DNA of 64,000 bases, from positions 33,601,751 through 33,665,750 of the forward strand of contig NC_061867.1 of assembly GCF_907164915.1 (NCBI RefSeq), given 5' to 3'. The stretch is from Impatiens glandulifera (taxonomy: Eukaryota; Streptophyta; Magnoliopsida; Ericales; Balsaminaceae). The translations under genes were made by a program, and so were the position numbers. The notes below the pieces were generated by a model. That model saw only the letters and a list, made by a program, of their open reading frames with translations, was not told the origin of the DNA and did not search any database. Below are positions 56,348 through 64,000 of this stretch, in pieces (the stretch's first letter is position 1; every line of letters begins with the position of its first letter).

Positions 56348-59300
56348 ACAAAATAACACATAGTATACAATCTATTTCATTAAACATTGTATTATTATAA
56401 GCTATTAGATTTTCATATCAATTGTAAAAATAAACGGGAAGGGTTATATTATTATTAGTAATTATTAGATTCTCATATCAATTGTAAAAATATGTTATAA
56501 ATTTTTCTCTTTATTTTTATTATACTATATATTAACTTCATTAAAATGTTAATTTGAATTAAGAAAGATAAATTGACAATTAACCATAGTTACTATCATT
56601 TTAACTTAAAATATATCTAATAACTAAAAACCTATTCTTACGAAACTAACTTAATATATTATTTAAAATATTAATACTACTATTTAATATTTAATAATTT
56701 ATTAGTTTAAATTTCGTACAAGAATAATATTTAAAAAACATTTATTAATTTATAATTTTTGAGAAGTTAATCATTATAAAAAGGAAAAGTTGTATTTCTT
56801 CTAAAGCTTACACTTATAGCCGACTTTAATAAACCATATAGGTTGAGAGGTCCATCTTTTCTAGAAATAAAATTATAAGAAATCAGAGCTGCACAAGGTT
56901 GGGAGTCCCAGGCCATTAAAAACAAATTGTATATATTTGATATTATACTAAAAATATTAATAATTTGGTATTGTATTTAACATAAATAATTTAATTTAGT
57001 TAATTAAAAGTTATAATAGTTTGGATAAGATCTTGTTAAAACATTGGTAATGTATTTATTTTAATTATTTTTTTAGAAACATAGGCAGATGCAAAGTTGC
57101 AACCGCTTGGCTTGCCTTACCCTATGTCAATCTAGTACAGAAGTAACTAATTTAGATTGATAATTTGGTTAGCATTAAAATTTACACAGGTAATCTATTT
57201 CAGAATGCATGTTAACACTTCTCTTTTGACTTTTTTTTAGAATGGGATCCCTTCTCGATTATAAGCCATTTAGAGAAGAGTAATAATGCGAATAATAAAT
57301 GAAAATATTAATCATACCGTTTCACGAATACCTTTACTAAAATAAAAATAAAATAAAGATACAAAATTTAATAAAATATAAAAATACTAGAAAAAAATAA
57401 ATTTAAAAATTTAAAACTATATATTTGAAGAAAAAATAGATTAAAAAATGTGAAAAGTTAAGTTAAGTAAATTTTAAATAAGAAAAAATTAACTATATAA
57501 AAAATTTGAAAGTTTAATAACTAGAGCCTAATTTTGTAAGAATATAAGAAAAAGAAAACAAAACATGAAAATAATAATAAAAATACAAAATCATGAAAAA
57601 AAACAAATTATCAAATTGAATAAACACTTGAAAAAACATTTAAAATTTTAATGCTTATAATTTGTTTTGAAATAATAAATAATATATTAATTTATTTAAT
57701 TAAATATCAAACCAAATTAATATAATTGTTTTAACTTGTTTTTAAATATTAATTTATATATTTTTATAAATTTTTGAAATAGATTAAAATTATTTTAAAA
57801 TTAAAAAATATAAAAAATTATTTTATATTTATATTTATATAAATTATTATTATATTTTAAAATATAATAAAAAATTAAAAAAATATTATATAAGAAAGAG
57901 AGAAGTCATAGTTTGATCACCTGAATATCATTTAACTCTAAAGCCTACTAGATAAACCTATATGGTTAAACAAATATTTGTAAATTCTTTTAAAATTTTA
58001 TCTTGGACTACAGCATACGTGTGATGAGATGACCGAGACATAATTTTAAATATTTATTTCTAATTAAAAAATTTTCAATCTTTTCTTTATTAATAATTTA
58101 TTTTTTATTTTTTTAATCTTTATTAATAATTTATTTATATTATTAATTTATAAATATATAAAAATTTATCAAGATAATCTAACTCAGATTATAATTACTA
58201 ATATTTGAATAAATATAACTCAAATTATTAATTATTAATATTCAATGATAAATAAAAAAAAAATATTTAATAATAAGAGTTAACCCAATATTATAATATA
58301 AGAAAAGATAATATATAATATTTTGAGTTAATTAATTAAATTTATAATAAATTTAATAAAAAAATATAAAAAAAAAATTAAGGAGAGAAAAAAGGAGAAA
58401 TAATTAATATAAAAGTTAAGAAATTTATATTTAATTTTTTATTTTCTTAAATATATATATATATATCAAATATTATATATATTTAAAAATATATATTTTA
58501 TTTATTATTATCCTATTGATATTTAAAAAAATTATTAATAAAATTAAAGATATAAAACATAAATTATTAATAAAGAGAAGAGAGATAAATTATTAATGAA
58601 TAGGAGAGAGATAAATAAACATTAAATTATGATTAGTCATCCGCTTAATTACTCTTACACATTATTTTGCTACACATTAGAAAATTTTTTCTCCACCTAA
58701 AGAGAAATTATAATTTATATATAAGTTACAAACAAATTATTTCATATCTAAAACTTATTAAATTTAATGGGCGAATATTATAAAAATTTTACTGCTGTTA
58801 TATATTTTAATAATATATACCATATCAAAATTTATTTGTCTAATTATAATTTTACCATGTGTAAAATTAGGATGAAAATAGGTATATGTATAAGATACAT
58901 GTGGGAACGGGTTCAGACTTAACATTCTATCAATATATACTTAAACCGCAATGATTAATCGTACTATGAAGAAAAAACGAACATAGCATTCTATCAATAT
59001 ATACTTAAATTGTGAAAAGGAAATATTAGGAAAACAATTTTCTCTAAGATTCTATTGTAAGATTAACTTAACATGCTTTGAAAAATTAATTATTGATTTT
59101 TAAATCATAAGCATTAAAATAATTTTCACAATTTTCAGTAACATAAAACAAAGTTAATTTAAAAAAATCACATAAATCAAAGTTAATTTAAAAAAAAATT
59201 ATTATTTATTATAATTGATACAATTTTCAATAATTATAATAACGGATAATAATATTGTAAGCATTAAAATTTAACGTATTCTATTTTTAAAATAATGTTA

Positions 59301-59740
59301 TTATTTTTAATAATATTTTAAATTTTTATATATAAAATAATTCAAAATTCAAAGAAGGGATTAAAACCTAATTAAGGGTTAATTGTTGTGATAATCAAAC
59401 ATTAGTTAGGAAAATTATTCAAAATATAAAAATAATTTGATGATAAAATATTGTATTTATTTTACCCAAAATAGACCAAAGAAGAGATTAAAAATATTTA
59501 ATTGTGACTTAATAATAAATTATGTTTAATTTATGACTTAAAGCAATTAAATAAAATATTCCAAATTTTCAAAAATATTCAAAAAAATTAAAATATGATC
59601 ATAAATTATTATAATTCTAAAAATATTTTTTATGAAGAAAATACGTAAAAAAATTGATTAAAATCAAATTTTAATAACATTTTTTAATAAAAAATAAATT
59701 CTAATGATCCTGTGTAGCAGAAATTATTTTTAATCTTTGT
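56348..59740. other. AT-rich intergenic stretch
   Basis: Almost entirely A/T-rich low-complexity sequence without an ORF longer than chance. Small direct repeats occur (ATTCTATCAATATATACTTAAA at 58923 and 58990; TTAGATT.TCATATCAATTG at 56404 and 56465). Short GC-richer islands at 56790-56930 and 57070-57130 did not match anything I know. Confidence 0.5.
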
Positions 59741-61525
59741 AGTAGGAATTTGGACAATCAGATGAGTGCCCAGGCTTCATCCAACAACCTAAACGCTCCC
59801 ATGCAATCGGATGTAGTGAAGTCACGCGCACGCCCCAAACTAGATCAACTAACGGGATGGACTAACCTCATTAGTCAAACGAGCTGACCGCGGACAGAAC
59901 CCAGCGTTTTGTCACTCGAACCGACGTCGTCCAACTCGTTCTCTTTGGTGAACTCGCAACCTCGACGGAAACGTGACACACTGGCGCGCGATCTTTTAAA
60001 AGCTCCAGCATCCTCATTTCTCAAGCATATCCGTTGATTTTTCGGCCACGTTCTTCTCTCGTCGTTGCCTACAAAACCCCCTTATTCAGAAGCCTTATCT
60101 TGTCATGGATAAGGCTGCCAGCAAAATGGATAGAACTTAGGGATAAGTTCGTCGGAGGGTAATTTCAATCTGAATTACCTCTCCTCAACCGACCTATCCC
60201 TACTATAAAACTCATCAATGCTCTGTGAAGCAAATCATCAAAAAATCATAGCTCCTTACAACTTGAATCGACATATTCAAAATTCCGGCCAAGAACAGTT
60301 TTTGTGAAAACTATCTCCGGTGATCCCAACTTCGATCTAAGCTTCGGGAAAGCTTCCAACACCTCCCTAGATTGTTCTTTAGTTGTTGGTATGCTTCAAA
60401 ATCATTTGTATTATGATTTCTTATTAGAAATTTGATTTTTTTCAAATTTTTGAAGTTTGATTAGTTTGATCTATTCTTGTGCTTGATTGTGGAATTGCTT
60501 TGTTTAAAATCATTCTATATATCATGTATGAACTTTCTGGTGAAAGAAATCATATCAAATCAACCTAAATAAAGATTTTCAAAATTTTGAATTTTTGAAA
60601 ACTAGATTTTTAAAAAACATCCTTGGTTTTAATCTGAATTTTTTGATTTAGTTAGTTGTTATACATGTTTGTTGATATGTTAGAATGAATTTCAAACAAC
60701 TATAACAACGTTTTGATCATGTTTGATCCAACTGCATTTTTAAAATTTAAACTTAAAAAACTGGAATTTTGAAATCTTGTGTTCTTGAGTTTAATTTGAA
60801 TTTGTTGATTCAATTAGTTGTTATACATATTTGTTAACATATTAGGATGTATCACAAGCAAGTGTTTCATCATTTTGTTTAAATTGTGTTTTTGAAAATT
60901 TTTAGATTTTGATTCAATTTTCAAAAACCGTTTTATTGTTTGAATGATGTTCTTGTTTTGGTTGAGTTCAATTATATTCATTATTTCAAAGCTAATTAAA
61001 CAAAAATCAGGCCTTGAAATGGCCTAATTTGAAAACTCCCAAAAATTTTCCTAGAAATTGTGTTTTGAAATTGATCTTTGTAAAGATCTTGAAATCCTGA
61101 TTTATGTTAGGGATTTTGTTTTTCATGATTATATGAACTAACTGTAGCTTACCAATCATGATTTCATGATCTGAATCAAAAGTTATGTACTTCTAAAATT
61201 TCAACCAAAATAAGAAAACCTCGGTCCTAAGGTTTTAGCCTATGACTGGTAATCCTCAGTTTTGTTCTTCAGTCACGACCGAGAAATCGAACCCTGAGTC
61301 AGAACCTATGACCGAGAAAACTTAGCCTCTAAACGAGGACCAGGACCAATGTTCTTTAGGTTCGGCTGAGGACCAAGATTTGTGTTCTTTAGCTCCGATT
61401 GAGGACTAGGACCGGTGTTCTGTAACTCCGACCGAGGATCAGGATGGTGTTCTTGAGGAAGGACCGAGCCCCGTGACCGATGGTTTTAGCCTAGGACCGT
61501 GGAGCCCGACCGAGTTTTTTGACTT
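59741..61525 (+). other. LTR-like or leader-like non-coding stretch of unknown element
   Basis: Base composition changes sharply at about 59740, to GC-richer. There is a TATA-like CTATAAAAC at 60202 followed by a UTR-like leader. At 61220-61510 an imperfect repeat with GACCGAGGACCAGGACC and TGTTCTTTAG phrases recurs every ~50 bp. Probably part of a Gypsy (Tat-like) LTR, but neither end is clear. No coding region. Confidence 0.35.
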
Positions 61526-61679
61526 TGATATGATCGACTTAATCTATAAAGACGGGGGTCTGGTGATTGATGAAGGCTTATGAAAAATGGTTTGAAAGAA
61601 ATCTTGTTAGGGATTTGATTCACTTTCTATTCTACGCAAACCCTTGTAAACACTTGAAACAGATCAAGTGCAGAAATGT

Positions 61680-62961
61680 TGATAAGAAAAATTAAGTAAG
61701 TTAATTTTCAAACCGGCCATACATTACAAGTTTTGAATATTTATTCTAAATAATCAAAAAGGGAGAAATTGATAGAAAAGTTAAGTAAAGTTAATTTTTG
61801 GAACCGGCCAGAAAACTAAACAACTATTAACTTCTATGTGCAGGAACAGATCGAATTGAATGAACCGGCTGGAACTTCATAAACCGGCTGAAGAACATCT
61901 CAAAGTAATCCAGCTCCAAATGATCAAGTCAAGATCAAGAGGAACCGGCCTCAAAATTCTCAACAGACCGGCTAGCAAAGAAAAGGCTACAATCCAGCCG
62001 GATCATTACATGACAGAGTCAACCGGAAACTAAGAAGTTACAAAGATGACGTAGTGTGACGAAATAGACGTGTCTTGAAGAAATAAAAGAAGATAAGATC
62101 CGATCAGAAGCATGCGATAAAAACAATGATGATTTGTTGATCCGACTCGGACAGCCGGAAGGTGCATGCCTGACACGTGTTCAAATCTGCAAACCGGTTA
62201 CGTCATCTTTACCTGAGGAGTATCTGCATGCTTGCCAAGTGTTAGGAAGGTGAAACGTGCAAGCAACCTCTCTACACCGGCGTGACTCTGAATTAACCAA
62301 TCCCACGGTGAGAGAAGAAAGTGATCGTTGGGATCATCTTCACTATAAAAAGAAGACGAAGCGACCTATTAATAACAAGTTACGAATATCTTAGAGAGAT
62401 AAAGAAATCTCACGCGTGATCCCAAAACCGTTGTGTCATTTACCGAAAGCTATTTTTGTGTTGTGTTATTATATTACATCAAGAGTGAGTTGGTGTAACC
62501 GGCGAGTAGTGAGTTAAGGCTCGACCGACAGTGTAATTGTTGCAATCTTGAAAGTTAGTGGAGAACCTTCTCATAACCTGAGAAGAAGGGGTGACGTAGG
62601 AGGGTTTGCTCCGAACATCTATAAAAAATCATGTCTCGTGTCATTTCTTTTATCTCCGGCTTACTTACTTAACCTAACAACAAACCAAAACAATCTTACT
62701 CCTTAAATCAAAAACCGGTCCACTCATATTTCTAAAACCGACTCCTCATAAACATTATCCAAGTCGCATACGTTGCTTCAGACTGTAACAGACATTTCCG
62801 CCCTTGAACCTAGTTCAAGAGTCTGTGACAGTTTGCGAAGTGCTGAGAACGGTTATAGTCTCTAATCGGACTATCACCAAAGTGTGTTGCTTGTTGTAAG
62901 CGGCCACCCTTCCAGAAGCCGGAAACACCTCGGTTCTCCAAGGGTGTCCCCGATCCTAACA
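61680..62961 (+). mobile_element. Element I: LTR remnant inserted in J
   Basis: Perfect AATGT target duplications (61675-61679 and 62962-62966). It consists of the first ~37 bp of a 5' LTR (TGATAAG...CCGGCC), a jump into the 3' untranslated part with a polypurine tract (AAAAAGGGAGAAAT, 61756-61769), and a complete LTR. All coding sequence is deleted. Same plan as G, and the untranslated part is similar to G's. Confidence 0.85.
61770..62961 (+). repeat. Complete LTR of element I
   Basis: 1192 bp, TGATAGAAAAG...CCGATCCTAACA. U3 repeats the AACCGGCC/AACCGGCT phrase at least eight times (61818-62010, then sparser). TATA box TATAAAAA near 62344. Shared modules GGGGTGACGTAGGAG..TTTGCTCC (62581-62620) and CTTGAACCTAGTTCAAG (62803-62819, near-perfect palindrome). 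Confidence 0.85.
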
Positions 62962-63674
62962 AATGTTTACTTAGGTTTGAAGCTAAAGATGAAAAATGAG
63001 AAGATGACAGAAATGAACAACACAGCAGTTTATTTATGGATGTTCGGAGCAAACTCTCCTACGTCACCCCTTCTTCTAACCACCAGAATGATTTACTATA
63101 ATAAGCTTTGAATCAAATACAGTTTGCACACACTTAGCTCATTGTTGAACAGAACACACTCTGTTCAACTTACAAGATGAAGAATATCACTCATCTAAAG
63201 GATGCTTTGATTCTAACTCTCTCTTGATTAACACACAGTAAAACAAGAAAGCAGCTAACAGTTTCTGGATATCAAAATGATCGATTGAATTCTCTCTCTG
63301 TAATTCTGGCTTGTTTGCTTTCTTAGTTCTAGCTGTTCTTCCGTTGTCCTTAAGAATCTTTAAATATGAACAGGTACCAACGGTCGAATCTTCATAATGA
63401 TATATGGCACTCTTCCATTGGAACGCCTCCATTGTACACAGCAGACTCTGAATACAAGGATCGTGGTCGTACACAACAAGTAGTGCGCCGAATATTTTTC
63501 AGAGATTTACCTGCAAAACAAGTAGTGCGAAGGATATTCGCTTACGTGTCATTAGTTAATTGGTTGTATCGGGCTGTCGTACTGATCTTCACTAGAAAGT
63601 GGAGTAGGAGTGGCGTACAGCTATAGCACGTGGGTAGGCGGGTGCTAGCTTCAAGCAACTGCTTAAGCAAGGCA

Positions 63675-64000
63675 TTAGACATATTTCAATTAGACGACCT
63701 CGTCTAATGAAATCAAACGTCCTCGTCTAATAACAGAATCCATTAGACCATCTGGTTTAATGGGATTAGACTAACGTTTAATTGCAATCACTTCAGACTA
63801 ATCTGACGGAGTTAGACTACACGTCTAACTTTCACCAGTTAGACTACACGTCTAACTTTCTATTTCTATTAGACTGTACATCTAACTCCACGAGTTAGGT
63901 TGTACGTCTAATTACAGTTTCAATTTCAGACTAGTCTAAAGGAGTTAGACTACACGTCTAACTTTCACAATTTATTAGACTGCACGTCTAACTCCATGAG
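63675..64000 (-). repeat. Start of the TTAGAC palindrome array of J
   Basis: At least ten TTAGAC/GTCTAA sites, for example GTTAGACTACACGTCTAAC at 63837-63855 and again near 63943. Same motif class as 12612-13660, in inverse orientation, continuing past the window. Confidence 0.85.

Larger units (their letters stand above)
61526..64000 (-). repeat. Element J: C-family LTR, minus strand, cut by window end and by I
   Basis: Starts TGATATGATCGAC (61526), the inverse of the C LTR end, and follows the C LTR backwards through 61679. After insertion I it resumes at 62967 and continues to the window edge. It contains the shared module at 63039-63078 and a TATA-like TATTTAAA (minus sense, about 63358-63366). 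The start of a TTAGAC palindrome array lies at 63675. Whether a full element follows lies outside the window. Confidence 0.85.

Noticed and set aside
49249..56354. 9-bp target duplication ATACAAAAT around D
   Set aside because: Better explained by LTR ends ATTG...CAAT with a normal 5-bp ACAAA duplication.
57060..57290. GC-richer island as a possible exon
   Set aside because: No frame with splice sites or recognisable protein motif; too short and isolated.

Overview
The window is nuclear DNA of a flowering plant, almost certainly a eudicot. It is AT-rich and repeat-dense, with plant-type LTR retrotransposons in which Copia clearly outnumbers Ty3/Gypsy, an L1-type LINE, tRNA-derived SINE-like heads and one intron-containing gene for a small secreted cysteine-rich peptide. 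From memory, the accessory retrotransposon protein seen here resembles hypothetical proteins abundant in Gesneriaceae/Lamiales annotations; I hold that placement with low confidence.

Layout. 1-24780 is a nest. A minus-strand LINE fragment (1-~985, perhaps resuming after 23030) is followed by a broken plus-strand Copia-like element B. Element A (1098-9356, minus) sits in B's coding part with a near-perfect 5-bp target duplication. Element C (12447-21683, plus) sits in B's 3' LTR with a perfect CGTAG duplication. 24781-29064 is a decayed Copia element E. 29085-34119 is a young, apparently intact CRM-type Ty3/Gypsy chromovirus F with an open 1468-residue polyprotein. 34120-42832 holds two degenerate tandem-repeat fields, one broken by a Tat/Ogre-like LTR fragment (K) and the other by an LTR remnant G. 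42833-47453 is a decayed Copia element H. 47454-49255 is a short island with an AT-rich hairpin and the only host gene recognised. 49256-56347 is a largely non-coding Copia derivative D carrying a MITE, a tRNA-like SINE head and a field of short palindromes. 56348-61525 is AT-rich DNA followed by an LTR-like stretch. 61526-64000 is another C-family LTR (J, minus) split by LTR remnant I.

The most interesting system is the group A/B/C and its relatives G/I/J. All three internal copies carry an extra ORF between pol (or its remains) and the 3' LTR: a globular N-terminal domain of plant-transposon-protein type, a long low-complexity acidic/Ser/Glu middle, a conserved basic-helical block and an RGG-rich tail. 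In C the extra ORF has its own TATA promoter. That promoter is preceded by the same TTAGAC..GTCTAA palindromes that are tandemly amplified in the C LTR. Other LTR families here have different palindromic or tandem arrays in the same place, while all share a two-hairpin R/U5 module. This suggests a transposon-encoded regulator co-evolving with its own cis motifs, by analogy with VANC anti-silencing in Arabidopsis VANDAL elements. The analogy is inference.

Most copies are dead: in-frame stops, frameshifts, deleted RT/RNase H in A and deleted pol in C. F is the only autonomous-looking element. The cysteine-rich peptide gene has TATA box, phase-1 intron and polyadenylation signal in place and looks functional.
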